Assembly: GCF_913055755.1 (NCBI RefSeq) | Contig: NZ_CAJXKH010000022.1 | Coordinates: forward strand, 1-39,014 | DNA length: 39,014 nt | DNA from: an uncultured Microbulbifer sp. | Lineage (GTDB): Bacteria; Pseudomonadota; Gammaproteobacteria; Pseudomonadales; Cellvibrionaceae | Direction of reading: 5' to 3' | In this document: positions 25,156 through 37,413 of the stretch, in pieces | Layout: each line of letters opens with the position of its first letter | Position numbering within the stretch: position 1 is the first letter of the stretch | Program-made: the position numbers and the translations under genes | The notes under the pieces: generated by a model | What the model was told of the DNA's origin: nothing | The model's input: the letters and a program-made list of their open reading frames with translations, nothing else | Database searches by the model: none

Positions 25156-25689
25156 ATGAAAATTGCAAACACCAGTGAATTCCTGTCCGCAGAGGAAATC
25201 GCCGAGATTGAGCGGGAATTTGAAATTTATCCGACCCGGCGCGCCGCGGGCCTGGAAGCCCTGCGCATCGTGCAGAAGCACCGCGGCTGGGTCTCCGATG
25301 AAGCGCTGCAGGCGCTAGCGGCATTCCTGCAGGTCGACACCGCGGAACTGGAAAGCCTCGCCACCTATTACCAGCTGATATTCCGGCGCCCGGTCGGCAA
25401 GGCAGTAGTTTACTGCTGCAACAGTGCTAGCTGCTGGCTAATGGGGAGCCGGGACCTGCAACGGCAACTGCAAACCCGCCTGCAGGTTCGGCCCGGGCAG
25501 ACCACCGATGATGGCAAAATCACACTGCTGGAAACGCCCTGCCTGGGCGACTGCGACCAGGCTCCGGTAATCATGGTGGGCACCGCCGGCGGCACCTATG
25601 AGATGCACCGACGGCTGACGACAGAGAAGCTCGAGGAACTGGTCAACGATTTGCAAAAGGTGTACGGGGGCAGCAGTGACGAACCCTGA
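25156..25689 (+). CDS. nuoE: NADH-quinone oxidoreductase subunit E
   Basis: 177 residues. A thioredoxin-like subunit of the NADH-dehydrogenase module holding the [2Fe-2S] cluster N1a. Ligands fit Cys88 and Cys93 (CNSASC) and Cys129 and Cys133 (CLGDC). An extra Cys87 directly precedes the first ligand. The N-terminal helical domain (ALRIVQKHRGWVSDEALQALAAFL) is typical. The 3' end overlaps nuoF by 14 bases. Confidence 0.96.
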   Translation: MKIANTSEFLSAEEIAEIEREFEIYPTRRAAGLEALRIVQKHRGWVSDEALQALAAFLQVDTAELESLATYYQLIFRRPVGKAVVYCCNSASCWLMGSRDLQRQLQTRLQVRPGQTTDDGKITLLETPCLGDCDQAPVIMVGTAGGTYEMHRRLTTEKLEELVNDLQKVYGGSSDEP

Positions 25690-27001
25690 GCCCCACTCTG
25701 TTCCCAATCCGCTGACGAAAAATATTACCGCGGACAATGTGGCAACCCCGATAGACCGCTACCGGGAAAATGATGGCTATTGCGGCCTGCTCAAGGCTCT
25801 AGAGCTGTCGCCACAAGCGGTGATCGACAGCGTACAGGCAGCGGGCTTGCGCGGCCGTGGCGGCGCCGGATTCAATACCGGCCTGAAATGGAGCTTCGTA
25901 CCCGATCAGGACAAGGTGCCCGGCCCACGCTACCTGGTCTGCAATGCGGACGAGATGGAGCCGGGTACTTTCAAGGACCGGCTGCTGATGGAGCGCGATC
26001 CTCATTTGTTGCTGGAAGGCATGGCCATCGCCGCCTATGCCATCGGTGCCGAGCGCGCATTTATCTTTATTCGCGGCGAGTATTTTCTCGCGACTGAGCG
26101 GCTCCAGCGTGCGATCGACGAGGCCCGCGCCGCCGGGTTACTGGGAAAAAATATCGGCGGCAACCGGTTCAGCCTCGACATTTATCTCCACCGCAGCAGC
26201 GGCAATTATATTTGTGGCGAGGAAACCGCTCTGCTGAATGCGCTGGAGGGCAAGCGCGCAATCCCGCGTGCCAAGCCGCCATTTCCCCAGGTCAGTGGGC
26301 TCTGGGGACAGCCCACCGTGGTTAACAACGTGGAAACCCTGTGTAACCTGCCGCACCTGATTTCCCACGGAGAGGAATGGTACCGGCAGCTGGGGCGCCA
26401 CAAGGATACCGGCACCAAGTTGTTCGGTGTCAGCGGTCGCGTGAAAAATCCCGGGGTCTGGGAACTGCCCATGGGTACCCCGGTGCGGGAAATCATCGAG
26501 CAATATGCTGGCGGCATGCTCGACGGATTTCGCCTGAAAGGCTTTTTACCCGGTGGCGGTTCCACCGATTTTCTCACTCCGGACCACCTCGACCTCGCCA
26601 TGGACTACGATGTGATTGGCGAGGCCGGCAGCCGCATGGGCACCGGCACCATCACCATTTTGGATGATCACAGCTGCCCGCTGGGGCTTACCCTGAACCT
26701 GCAGCAGTTTTTCGCGCGGGAATCCTGCGGCTGGTGCACCCCCTGTCGCGACGGACTGCCGTGGGTAGTGGAAATTCTCACCCGGCTGGAATCGGGAAAT
26801 GGGCGCGCACAGGACCTGGACCTACTGGAAGAGCTGGCCACGGGAATGGGCCCGGGCAATACCTTCTGCGCATTGGCGCCCGGTGCCGCAGAACCACTGC
26901 TCAGTGCGCTCAAGTATTTTCGCGAGGATTTCGAACGACATCTGCAATACGGCGGCTGTCCGTTCGCGGATGATCGCCGGGCGCTATTGCTGCCCGCGTG
27001 A
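25676..27001 (+). CDS. nuoF: NADH-quinone oxidoreductase subunit F
   Basis: 441 residues. The subunit binds NADH and FMN and holds cluster N3. The FMN/NADH glycine loop is GLRGRGGAGF (57-66), and EMEPGTFKDR and NYICGEETALLNALEG are family blocks. The N3 ligands are Cys351, Cys354, Cys357 (ESCGWCTPCRDG) and Cys398. The GTG start at 25676 lies within nuoE, after a G-run. The stop TGA is immediately followed by an ATG that opens a 30-codon frame leading to nuoG. Confidence 0.96.
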   Translation: MTNPEPHSVPNPLTKNITADNVATPIDRYRENDGYCGLLKALELSPQAVIDSVQAAGLRGRGGAGFNTGLKWSFVPDQDKVPGPRYLVCNADEMEPGTFKDRLLMERDPHLLLEGMAIAAYAIGAERAFIFIRGEYFLATERLQRAIDEARAAGLLGKNIGGNRFSLDIYLHRSSGNYICGEETALLNALEGKRAIPRAKPPFPQVSGLWGQPTVVNNVETLCNLPHLISHGEEWYRQLGRHKDTGTKLFGVSGRVKNPGVWELPMGTPVREIIEQYAGGMLDGFRLKGFLPGGGSTDFLTPDHLDLAMDYDVIGEAGSRMGTGTITILDDHSCPLGLTLNLQQFFARESCGWCTPCRDGLPWVVEILTRLESGNGRAQDLDLLEELATGMGPGNTFCALAPGAAEPLLSALKYFREDFERHLQYGGCPFADDRRALLLPA

Positions 27002-27094
27002 ATGCTTTGTTGGCCGCGCGTAATAAAGCTGACACCGGAAGGAAAAACAATAACCGGCGAGGATCGCCAAACCGCCACTCAAAATTCTACATAG
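27002..27094 (+). CDS. Possible 30-codon ORF bridging nuoF and nuoG
   Basis: The ATG at 27002 directly follows the nuoF stop (TGA then ATG). The frame runs 30 codons, starts MLCWPRVIKLTPEGK and stops with TAG at 27092-27094. The next six bases are a start-stop pair, ATGTAA (27095-27100), and the nuoG ATG follows one base later. The peptide resembles nothing I know. It may be non-functional spacer, or a translated bridge that brings ribosomes to nuoG, which lacks a visible Shine-Dalgarno sequence. Confidence 0.25.
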   Translation: MLCWPRVIKLTPEGKTITGEDRQTATQNST

Positions 27095-27101
27095 ATGTAA
27101 C

Positions 27102-29951
27102 ATGGCTAAAGTCACGATAACAATCGACGATCGGGAATATGAAGTAGATGAAGGACAGAACCTGCTCCATGCCTGCCTCGGTCTGAAAAAAAACCTGCCC
27201 TATTTCTGCTGGCACCCGGCCATGGGTTCCGTGGGTGCCTGCCGCCAGTGCGCCGTCATCGAATACATGGCTCGCGATGACACCCGCGGTAGACTCATCA
27301 TCAGCTGTATGACACCGGTCAGGGACGGCGGCGTGTACAGCCTTGAAGACGAGCGGGCACAGTCATTCCGTGCCGGCATCATCGAAAAAATGATGGTCAA
27401 TCACCCGCACGATTGCCCGGTATGTGAAGAGGGGGGCGAATGCCACCTGCAGGACATGACCCTGATGTCTGCACATACCATGCGCCGCTATAGTGGCCGT
27501 AAACGCACCTTCAACAATCAGAATCTCGGTCCATTCATCAACCATGAAATGAACCGCTGTATCACCTGCTATCGCTGTGTGCGCTATTACCAGGACTACG
27601 CCGGCGGCAGGGACCTGCAGGCCCTCGGGCGCAATCAGCAGGTGTATTTCGGCCGCGCCGAGGACGGACGCCTGGAAAACGGGTTCAGTGGCAACCTGGT
27701 GGAGGTCTGTCCCACCGGGGTATTTACCGACAAAACATTCAGCCGGCGCTTCGTGCGCAAATGGGATTTGCAGACTGCCCCCTCGGTATGTGAACACTGC
27801 GGTGTCGGCTGCAATACCGCCCCCGGGGCCAGGGACGATGGCAAGGGCGACCCGCGCAAACTTCGCCGCGTGGTCAATCTCTATCACCGCGACATCAACG
27901 GCTACTTCCTCTGCGACCGCGGCCGCTTCGGCTACGAATATGCAAACAGCCCGGAACGTATCCTGCAGCCGCTGCAGGCAGATACCCAGCCGCTGATCCA
28001 GTCGACCGCGGCTGCCGGTGAAAAGATCCACCGGCCGTTGCCACCACAGGATGCCGTCGCACAGCTCGCGGACATTATCGAAGAGGCCAGGCTGGGCAAG
28101 CGGCGCCTGCTGGGAATCGGGTCAACACGCACATCGCTGGAAAACAATTACGCGCTGAAAACCCTGGTGGGGCCGGCGAACTTTTATGCCGGCGTAAGCG
28201 CGGGAACACTGCAGCTTTTACACCTGGTCAATGCAATCCAGCAGGACCCGCAAATCCACAGTCCCAGCACCCCCGAGATCGAACAGGCGGACGCCGTCCT
28301 CATCCTCGGCGAAGATATCAGCAACACCGCGCCGCGCATTGCCCTCGCGGTGCGCCAGGCTGCCGCAGAACAACAAAGACAGCGTGCCCGGGCACTGGAT
28401 ATTCCCCTGTGGCAGGACGCCTCGGTGCGCCAGCTCGACAGCCCGCCCACCCCGATTTTCATTGCCGCAGTGGAAGGCACCGACCTCGACGGCATCGCGC
28501 GGGAAACCGTTTACGCGACACCCGACGAGATTGCCGAGTTAGCACTCGAGGTCGTGAATCAGTTACCGGGTGCTGTGACTGAAAGCCAGACTGAAGCGTC
28601 TGACAGTCTTGCCACGCAGATTGCCCGGGCACTGGCCAGTGCACGCAAACCGCTGATCGTATGCGGCTGCGGGCTGCAATCCCCGGCACTGCTCCGCGCA
28701 GCCGCTGCGCTTGCCAAGGCATTGGCCGCAAACCCGGTGAATAGTGAGGGCACCGCAAGCTGCGCGCTGTACCTGGCCTGTGCGGACGCCAACAGCCTGG
28801 GGCTGACGCAGCTGTGCAGCGAACAACAGCACCTGGAGCAGCTGCTCTCAGAAACGGCGCAGGAGAATTCGCTGCCCTCCACACTGCTGGCAATGGAGGT
28901 AGACCTGTTCTGGCAACTGCCAGACGAGCAGGCTGCGCGAATACTGCACGGCAACCAGCTGATCCAGCTGGATAGCCTCTACAACCACACCTCGCGATTT
29001 GCGCAACTGTTATTGCCGTCCGCGGCTACCCCGGAATCCGAAGGCACCTTCGTCAACAGCAGCGGACTGGCCCAGCGCTACTACACCGTGTATGAGCCCA
29101 GTGGCTACATTCAGGAGAGCTGGCGCTGGCTCGCCAATGCCACGGCAGCCTGTGCCGCACGAGCCGGCGGTGTGGAAAAAATCCCCGCCCTGGCGGACAT
29201 GGCCCAGTGGCAACACGTCACCCAGGTCAGTGCGGCAATGGCCGCGGGTATTCCGCAACTGTCGCCGCTGTCGGAACTGGGGCCGGACTGGAATACGCTG
29301 GTGGCCGGCGCGCCGGTTGCCCGCCAGTCGCACCGTTTCAGTGGCCGCACCGCGTTGCAGGCAGAAGTGGCAGTCGCGGAACAGCCACCACCCCGGGACC
29401 CCGACGCACCAATGGCATTTTCCATGGAAGGCATCCAGTTTGCCGGCTATTCCCCTCTGCAGGCGAACATCTGGGCACCGGGGTGGAATTCCGACCAGGC
29501 GATACACAAGTTCCAGAACCAGCCCGGTGGTGAACGTGCCCCCGCTGCCAGCGGCCAGTCCCTGCGACGCGCTACCAAAGTATTCGAAATACAGGTGACA
29601 GATACCGGCGTGCCGAAAACACCTGTCAATGCGGATCTGCTGACCACGCTGCCCCTTTACCGGCTTTTTGGTTCCGGAGAACTCAGTCGCCGCGCCCGCT
29701 CGATTGCAACCGTTGTGGGGCAGGCCTTTGTACACCTGCATCCCGACGATGCCCGCGCACTTGCCCTGTGTGCCGGAGAGCAGGTGTGCTTGCCTGGAAG
29801 CGATACCACTTTTGAAGTCAAAATTACTGCGGTCGCTCCGCAGCGCTGTATCGGTATCAGCGCTGGGTACAGCTCCCCCCAGGCAGTCGTGGCAATGTCA
29901 CCGCAAGATATTCGCCCATTCGTCGAAAACCCACAGGGGAATTCCAGCTGA
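27102..29951 (+). CDS. nuoG: NADH-quinone oxidoreductase subunit G
   Basis: 949 residues (E. coli about 908), the large iron-sulfur subunit. The [2Fe-2S] N1b ligands are Cys36, Cys47, Cys50 and Cys69. The N5 ligands are His101, Cys105, Cys108 and Cys114 ([14 protein letters not shown]). The N4 ligands are Cys153, Cys156, Cys159 and Cys203. The extra cluster N7 is also present (Cys230, Cys233, Cys237, Cys271), as in E. coli and Thermus. The rest is a molybdopterin-oxidoreductase-like domain that has lost its cofactor. The start ATG fits the family N-terminus, but no ribosome binding site is seen. A GGAAGGA sequence lies about 60 bases upstream without a start. The stop shares one base with the nuoH ATG. 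Confidence 0.97.
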   Translation: MAKVTITIDDREYEVDEGQNLLHACLGLKKNLPYFCWHPAMGSVGACRQCAVIEYMARDDTRGRLIISCMTPVRDGGVYSLEDERAQSFRAGIIEKMMVNHPHDCPVCEEGGECHLQDMTLMSAHTMRRYSGRKRTFNNQNLGPFINHEMNRCITCYRCVRYYQDYAGGRDLQALGRNQQVYFGRAEDGRLENGFSGNLVEVCPTGVFTDKTFSRRFVRKWDLQTAPSVCEHCGVGCNTAPGARDDGKGDPRKLRRVVNLYHRDINGYFLCDRGRFGYEYANSPERILQPLQADTQPLIQSTAAAGEKIHRPLPPQDAVAQLADIIEEARLGKRRLLGIGSTRTSLENNYALKTLVGPANFYAGVSAGTLQLLHLVNAIQQDPQIHSPSTPEIEQADAVLILGEDISNTAPRIALAVRQAAAEQQRQRARALDIPLWQDASVRQLDSPPTPIFIAAVEGTDLDGIARETVYATPDEIAELALEVVNQLPGAVTESQTEASDSLATQIARALASARKPLIVCGCGLQSPALLRAAAALAKALAANPVNSEGTASCALYLACADANSLGLTQLCSEQQHLEQLLSETAQENSLPSTLLAMEVDLFWQLPDEQAARILHGNQLIQLDSLYNHTSRFAQLLLPSAATPESEGTFVNSSGLAQRYYTVYEPSGYIQESWRWLANATAACAARAGGVEKIPALADMAQWQHVTQVSAAMAAGIPQLSPLSELGPDWNTLVAGAPVARQSHRFSGRTALQAEVAVAEQPPPRDPDAPMAFSMEGIQFAGYSPLQANIWAPGWNSDQAIHKFQNQPGGERAPAASGQSLRRATKVFEIQVTDTGVPKTPVNADLLTTLPLYRLFGSGELSRRARSIATVVGQAFVHLHPDDARALALCAGEQVCLPGSDTTFEVKITAVAPQRCIGISAGYSSPQAVVAMSPQDIRPFVENPQGNSS

Positions 29952-30916
29952 TGCCTGCGACAACCGGGGAAGCCGTCCACCTTGTGCTGAATATCTTCGG
30001 CATACTGCTCGCTGCGGTAGTCGCCGCGGCGCTGCTTACCTGGGTGGAGCGACGACTGCTGGGGTTCTGGCAGGACCGCCCCGGCCCCAACCGCGTGGGC
30101 CCCTTTGGGCTGCTGCAGGTGGTTGCCGATATGCTGAAACTTTTTTTCAAGGAAGATTTCCTTCCGCGCTTTGCCGATATTCCGGTCTTCGTACTGGCAC
30201 CGGTGATCGTTATGGCGGCGATGCTGCTGGGGTTTGCGGTAATTCCATTTGCCCCGCACATAGGCGTCATTGATCTCAATATCGGCTTGTTGTTTTTCTT
30301 CGCCATGAGTGCCATGGCGGTCTACAGCGTGGTGCTCGGGGCCTACGCGTCCAACAATAAATACGCACTGCTGGGCGGACTGCGCGCGGCGGCACAGACG
30401 GTGAGTTACGAAGTTTTCATGGGGCTCAGCCTGATGGGCGTGGTGATGCTGGCGGGCAGCTTTGACCTCCGCACCATCGTGCTGGCACAGCGCGACGGCT
30501 GGTTTATCCTGCCGCAGTTCCTCGGCTTCGCCATCTTCCTGATCGCGGGCATTGCCGAAAGCCACCGCCTGCCCTTCGACCTGCCGGAAGCGGAACACGA
30601 ACTGACTGCCGGCTTCCACACCGAATACTCCGGCATGAAATTCGGCATGTTCTTTGTCGGGGAATACCTGTCCATACTGCTGATCTCGTCACTGATCACT
30701 ACCCTGTTTCTCGGTGGCTGGCTGGGTCCATGGCTGCCACCGCTGGTCTGGTTCCTGTTGAAAATGTCGTTGCTGGTGGCGCTATTCATTCTGCTGCGCG
30801 GTGCCCTGCCCCGCCCCCGCTACGACCAGCTGATGTCCTTTGGCTGGAAGTGGATGCTGCCACTAGCACTGCTCAATTTACTGGTTACCGGGGGGCTACT
30901 GTTGTGGCGCGGGTGA
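29951..30916 (+). CDS. nuoH: NADH-quinone oxidoreductase subunit H
   Basis: 321 residues and about eight membrane helices. The subunit anchors the peripheral arm and lines the quinone chamber. Conserved blocks are [20 protein letters not shown] (about 28-47), [20 protein letters not shown], with its row of acidic residues, and [14 protein letters not shown] near the C-terminus. The ATG overlaps the nuoG stop (TGATG). Confidence 0.97.
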   Translation: MPATTGEAVHLVLNIFGILLAAVVAAALLTWVERRLLGFWQDRPGPNRVGPFGLLQVVADMLKLFFKEDFLPRFADIPVFVLAPVIVMAAMLLGFAVIPFAPHIGVIDLNIGLLFFFAMSAMAVYSVVLGAYASNNKYALLGGLRAAAQTVSYEVFMGLSLMGVVMLAGSFDLRTIVLAQRDGWFILPQFLGFAIFLIAGIAESHRLPFDLPEAEHELTAGFHTEYSGMKFGMFFVGEYLSILLISSLITTLFLGGWLGPWLPPLVWFLLKMSLLVALFILLRGALPRPRYDQLMSFGWKWMLPLALLNLLVTGGLLLWRG

Positions 30917-30941
30917 CGGCAGGCCATCGGGGAGGTGTCGC

Positions 30942-31460
30942 GTGATCTCCAGTCTGCTGCGCAGCCTGTGGCTGGTGTTTCGCCACCTGTTCCGCCGCAA
31001 TGTCACGGTGCAGTATCCGGATGAACAACCCTATCTGCCCCCCCGCTATCGGGGCCGCATCGTACTGACCCGGGACCCGGACGGCGACGAGCGCTGTGTC
31101 GCGTGCAACCTGTGTGCGGTGGCCTGTCCACCAGACTGCATTTCCCTGCAAAAAACTGAAGACGAAGATGGGCGCTGGCGCCCAGAATTTTTCCGCATCA
31201 ATTTTTCCCGCTGCATCATGTGCGGCCTGTGTGAGGACGCCTGCCCCACCTATGCCATACAGCTCACTCCGGATTTCGAAATGAGTGAATACGACCGCCA
31301 GAACATGGTGTACGAAAAGGAAGACCTGCTGATCAACGGGCCGGGGAAATATCACGAGTACAGCTTTTACCGCGTTGCCGGCAAGGCCATTGCGGGCAAG
31401 GGAAAAGGCCAGGGCCTGAATGAGAAGAAACCCGTGGACCTGCACGACCTGAACCTCTGA
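30942..31460 (+). CDS. nuoI: NADH-quinone oxidoreductase subunit I
   Basis: 172 residues, a ferredoxin-like subunit with clusters N6a and N6b. The first motif has Cys52, Cys55, Cys58 and Cys62 ([12 protein letters not shown]). The second has Cys91, Cys94, Cys97 and Cys101 ([12 protein letters not shown]). The N-terminal amphipathic helix [13 protein letters not shown] rests on the membrane. The start is GTG with GGAGG seven bases upstream. Confidence 0.97.
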   Translation: MISSLLRSLWLVFRHLFRRNVTVQYPDEQPYLPPRYRGRIVLTRDPDGDERCVACNLCAVACPPDCISLQKTEDEDGRWRPEFFRINFSRCIMCGLCEDACPTYAIQLTPDFEMSEYDRQNMVYEKEDLLINGPGKYHEYSFYRVAGKAIAGKGKGQGLNEKKPVDLHDLNL

Positions 31461-31488
31461 CGAGGGCAACCGGGAGCACTATCGAGCC

Positions 31489-32034
31489 ATGATCGAAAAC
31501 AGCGCTTTCTATCTGACAGCAACCATTGCCATTGCAGCGACCACCCTGGTCATCTGCAGCCGCAATGCGGTGCATGCCCTGCTTTGGCTGATTGTTTCCC
31601 TGCTCGCCACTGCGGTCATATTTTTTCAGCTGGGCGCGCCGCTGGCGGCAGCACTGGAAGTCATCGTCTATGCCGGCGCGATTCTGGTACTGATGGTATT
31701 TGTGATCATGCTGTTGAACCAGGGGCAGGCGGCCGTGACCCGGGAAAGTGAGTGGTTGCGCGGGCAAAACTGGCTGGGGCCGACACTGCTGACAGCTATT
31801 CTTTTGCTGCAGATGCTTTACCTGTTGTGGAGCGGAACAGGCAACGAGGATCTCGCGGGAGCGGCGGTTGCCCGCAGCGACACCTCACCGAAAGCGGTGG
31901 GGCTGGCCATGTTCAGCGAATACCTGCTGGCGGTAGAGCTGGCCTCGCTGCTGTTACTTGCGGGGCTGGTGGGTGCCTGCCACCTCGCACGCCACCCCGG
32001 TAGAAATGGCGCGGCCGGTGGAGGTAGCGCGTGA
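31489..32034 (+). CDS. nuoJ: NADH-quinone oxidoreductase subunit J
   Basis: 181 residues with five predicted membrane helices. The third helix block [21 protein letters not shown] contains the conserved pi-bulge region of NuoJ, implicated in coupling. The gene overlaps nuoK by four bases (GTGA), and its C-terminal tail is Gly/Ala-rich and variable. Confidence 0.95.
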   Translation: MIENSAFYLTATIAIAATTLVICSRNAVHALLWLIVSLLATAVIFFQLGAPLAAALEVIVYAGAILVLMVFVIMLLNQGQAAVTRESEWLRGQNWLGPTLLTAILLLQMLYLLWSGTGNEDLAGAAVARSDTSPKAVGLAMFSEYLLAVELASLLLLAGLVGACHLARHPGRNGAAGGGSA

Positions 32035-32348
32035 ACGGCCTGGCGCAGATCCCACTGGCGCACGGTCTCGTCCTGGCCGCGATACTTTTCTGCATCGGCC
32101 TCGCCGGACTGCTAGTGCGCCGCAACGTGCTGTTCATGCTGATGAGCCTGGAGATCTGCACCAATGCCAGCGCGCTGGCATTTGTCGTCGCCGGCGCGCA
32201 TCACGGTAGTGTGCACGGCCAGGTGATGTTCCTGTTCATCATCACACTGGCGGCAGCGGAGGCCGCCATTGCGCTGGCCCTGGTACTGCAGCTTTACCGG
32301 CACAAACACTCGGTCGATATCGATCAGCTGAACGCAATGCGGGGCTAG
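32031..32348 (+). CDS. nuoK: NADH-quinone oxidoreductase subunit K
   Basis: 105 residues, three helices, and a Mrp-antiporter-related proton-channel subunit. The conserved glutamates lie in [11 protein letters not shown] (second helix) and [12 protein letters not shown] (third helix). The GTG at 32031 follows GGAGG. It is usual in length (E. coli 100). Confidence 0.96.
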   Translation: MNGLAQIPLAHGLVLAAILFCIGLAGLLVRRNVLFMLMSLEICTNASALAFVVAGAHHGSVHGQVMFLFIITLAAAEAAIALALVLQLYRHKHSVDIDQLNAMRG

Positions 32349-32353
32349 CAGGC

Positions 32354-34233
<1,880 letters not shown>

Positions 34234-34237
<4 letters not shown>

Positions 34238-35754
34238 TTCTGCTGGCCGTATTACTGATACTGACTGCCGGTGCGCTGCTCGCGTGCCCGCTGGAAAAGC
34301 TGCGCGCCGGCAGCAGTCGCACGCTCGCAATTGCCGTGCAACTGGTCGCAATGCTGCTGTTGTGTGGCTATTTCCCCCATCTGGAGCCCGCATCATTCAC
34401 CGCCAGTGCATGGCCGCAACAGCTTTTCTGGGACGAAATACGCCAGCCGTGGATCCCGAGATTTGGTATCAGTTTCCATCTGGCCATTGATGGACTGGGA
34501 TTCCTGATGCTGGTACTTACCCTGGCCACCGGTCTGTTCGGACTCGCCATCAGCGGCGGTCAGATACAGCATCGTGTGGGCTTCTTTCACTGCAATTACC
34601 TGCTGGCCATCGCCGGGGTGGTCGGGGTATTTACCGCGCTGGACCTGTTCCTGTTCTTCTTTTTCTGGGAGGTGATGCTGATCCCCATGTTGCTGCTGAT
34701 CGCAATCTGGGGATATGAAAACAGAACCTACGCCGCGATCAAGTTTTTTATCTTCACCCAGGCCAGCAGCCTGCTCATGTTGGCCGCCATGGTGGCGCTG
34801 GCGTATTTCCATTTCCGGCAGAGCGGCACCATCACCTTTGCGCTGGAGGACCTTACCGGAAACCGGCTATCGGGTGGTTTACAGTTCTGGATCATGCTGG
34901 GATTTTTTCTCGCCTTCACCGTCAAGTTACCCGCGGTTCCCCTGCACCCGTGGCTGCCCGACGCCCACACCCAGGCACCCACCGCAGCAAGTATTCTGCT
35001 GGCGGCGGTACTGCTGAAAACCGGGGCCTATGGCTTGTTGCGGTTTGCACTGCCGCTGTTTCCCGAGGCCAGCCACTCCTTTGCGCCGATTGCCATGGCG
35101 GTCGGCGCCGCGAGCATTATCTACGGTGCACTGATGGCCTTTTCCCAACAGGATGTAAAACGACTGGTCGCCTATTCCAGTGTCAGCCATATGGGATTTG
35201 TGTTGCTGGGGATTTACACCTTCAACACCCTGGCCATACAGGGCGCGGTAATGCAGATGCTGGCCCACGGCATCAGTAGCGCCGCGCTGTTCGGCATTGT
35301 CGGCAAACTGCAACAGCGGCTGCACACTCGCAACATGGCAGAAATGGGCGGACTCTGGGCGGCGTTTCCGCGCCTTGGCGCGGTGGCCATGTTCTTCACC
35401 ATGGCCGCAGTCGGCCTGCCGGGGCTGGGAAATTTCGTCGGTGAATTTCTGGTGCTTGCAGGTACATTCACAGCGCAGCCGGCGTTCACGGCAGTGGCCG
35501 CGCTCGGCCTGGTCGGTGCGGCGCTGTATGGTCTGCGCATGATCCAGCAGGTTTTTTTTGGCAGTTTGCACGATGACGACATAGCGGCAGCAGATATTCG
35601 ACGGAACAATCTTGCGCTATTCGCGACCGCGGCGTTGATCCTGCTGTGGATCGGGCTCTACCCGCAGCCGGTTTTGAACCAGGTGCGGCCCTGGGTCGAC
35701 GGAATTGTGCAGCAACCCGCAGCCACTGCAACGGCTACAGCGGAGGCGCCATGA
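34234..35754 (+). CDS. nuoM: NADH-quinone oxidoreductase subunit M
   Basis: 506 residues, the second antiporter-like proton pump. Glu146 in FFFFWEVMLIPM corresponds to E. coli Glu144. The channel lysine lies in AFTVKLPAVPLHPWLPDAHTQAP. The ATG at 34234 overlaps the nuoL stop by four bases and begins with a membrane helix, so it is chosen over an upstream in-frame ATG inside nuoL. The stop overlaps the nuoN ATG in the same ATGA way. Confidence 0.97.
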
Positions 35755-37334
35755 ACCCGTCACAGCTGCTCGCACTGAGTCCGCTGCTGATCTTAACCGG
35801 CGGTATCGTACTGCTGTTATTACAGGTGGCATTTTTCCGCGGCCACCGCGGTGCCGTCGCGGCCACCCTGCTGGTGCTGGTGCTTGCCGCAGCGAGCTGC
35901 ATAATTGTCCTCAGTACCCTGCCCGCCACAGGCATTGCTGTTACCGGGCTGATGCAGGTAGACAGGTTCGGCCTGTTTATCTGCCTGCTGAATATTCTTG
36001 CCGCTGCGGTGGTGACCCTGCTGGGGTTTCACTACCTGCGCGCGCGCCTGGGCGATCGCGCCACCATCACCGACAGTCGCGAGAGCTACCCGGAAGAATT
36101 CTATATTCTGCTGTTACTGGCGCTAGCGGGTGGCTGCGCTCTGGTTTTTTGCAACCACTTTGCCAGCTTTTTCCTGGCACTGGAGCTGATGGGGATGGCG
36201 TTCTATCCGCTGCTGGCATTTTCCGTACACGGGGATCGCTCGCCGCAACGGGATCAGTTGCTATCGCTGGAGTCCGGACTCAAATACCTGTTGCTTTCGG
36301 CACTGGCAACGGTAACCGGTCTATTTGGTATCGCCCTGATGTTTGCCGCCAGCGGTTCGCTGAGCTTTTCCGCAGGCGGAAGCGGAATTTTCCCGGAGCA
36401 CATGTACCTGGGTGGTCTGGTACTTTTTCTGGTCGCCGCACTGTTCAAGTTGTCCCTGGTGCCCTTTCACCAGTGGACTCCCGACGTGTACCAGGGGGCC
36501 CCGACGCCGGTCACGGCCCTGATCTCGACCCTGGGCAAGGGCGCGCTGGTTGCCATATTACTGAAATTTTTTCAGCATCTCGGGCTGTACGGCAACGATG
36601 CGGCAAACCTGCTGCTGGCAATACTGGCGGCCACCAGCATGCTGGTGGGCAACCTGTTGGCACTGCGGCAGACGAATATCAAACGACTGCTGGCATACAG
36701 CTCCATTGCGCATATTGGCTACCTGTTTGTGGCTTTTCTGGTGGGCGACCAGGCCATTGGCAATGAAGCGGTCACCTACTATCTGGTGGCCTACGTGGTC
36801 ACAACCCTGTGCGCGTTTGCCGCAGTCAGTCTCGCCGCGGACTCGACATTGCCCCATATTCCCGGCGGCCCACTGCCCCTGCACAAGCGGGAAAAGGATC
36901 CGTTCCAGAAAGCCTTTTACCGCGGGCTGCTGTGGCGCTCACCCACCCTCGCCCTGTGTTTTGCCACCGCGTTGTTGTCCCTGGCCGGGATTCCGCTGAC
37001 GCTGGGTTTTGTAGGCAAGTTCTACCTGTTTAGCGCCGGCATCAACGGGCAGCTTTGGTGGCTGGTGGCAGCACTGATAATCGGCAGTGCGCTGGGTTTG
37101 TACTACTACCTCGGGCTACTTCTAACACTGTTCCAGCGCGAGGATAAAAGCGGTTCCGGCGAAGTCGGAACACCGCCGGCAGCAGCCGGAAAAGTCCATC
37201 CTGGACAGCCAGAGCTTACCACTCCGCTGCCCATCGCATTTTCCGGCCGGCTTATTCTCTTTTTATTGACCATTCTGTTATTACTTTTCGGGATTTACCC
37301 GCAACCCTTGATCAACTGGATAATTGCACTATAA
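35751..37334 (+). CDS. nuoN: NADH-quinone oxidoreductase subunit N
   Basis: 527 residues, the third antiporter-like pump, next to NuoK. Family blocks are FFLALELMGMAFYPLLAF with the channel Glu, FKLSLVPFHQWTPDVYQGAPTPV with the Lys, and LAYSSIAHIGYLFVAF. It is longer than E. coli NuoN (about 485). A hydrophilic loop just before the last helix (about residues 465-497, rich in Gly, Pro, Ser and Lys) accounts for part of this, and a second polar loop lies around 380-395. GGAGG lies just before the ATG at 35751. It is the last nuo gene. Confidence 0.97.
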   Translation: MNPSQLLALSPLLILTGGIVLLLLQVAFFRGHRGAVAATLLVLVLAAASCIIVLSTLPATGIAVTGLMQVDRFGLFICLLNILAAAVVTLLGFHYLRARLGDRATITDSRESYPEEFYILLLLALAGGCALVFCNHFASFFLALELMGMAFYPLLAFSVHGDRSPQRDQLLSLESGLKYLLLSALATVTGLFGIALMFAASGSLSFSAGGSGIFPEHMYLGGLVLFLVAALFKLSLVPFHQWTPDVYQGAPTPVTALISTLGKGALVAILLKFFQHLGLYGNDAANLLLAILAATSMLVGNLLALRQTNIKRLLAYSSIAHIGYLFVAFLVGDQAIGNEAVTYYLVAYVVTTLCAFAAVSLAADSTLPHIPGGPLPLHKREKDPFQKAFYRGLLWRSPTLALCFATALLSLAGIPLTLGFVGKFYLFSAGINGQLWWLVAALIIGSALGLYYYLGLLLTLFQREDKSGSGEVGTPPAAAGKVHPGQPELTTPLPIAFSGRLILFLLTILLLLFGIYPQPLINWIIAL

Positions 37335-37359
37335 CCATAGGAGGCGTTACTTTCTTCCA

Positions 37360-37386
37360 TTGAGGTGTTCGCCGGAAAACTATAAT
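37360..37386 (+). promoter_or_regulatory. Promoter of the small helical protein gene
   Basis: A perfect -10 TATAAT (37381-37386) lies 15 bases after TTGAGG (37360-37365, 4/6). The spacing is short, so a weaker -35 at 37358-37363 is an alternative. The start of transcription near 37393 leaves about 20 bases before the ATG. An isolated AGGAGG at 37339-37344, just after nuoN, has no start codon at the right distance. Confidence 0.5.
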
Positions 37387-37413
37387 GAACTTGTGCAACA
37401 GGCAGGCGCAGTG

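Noticed and set aside
23161..25281. Minus-strand frames opposite nuoCD
   Set aside because: Shadows of nuoCD with antisense-like composition.
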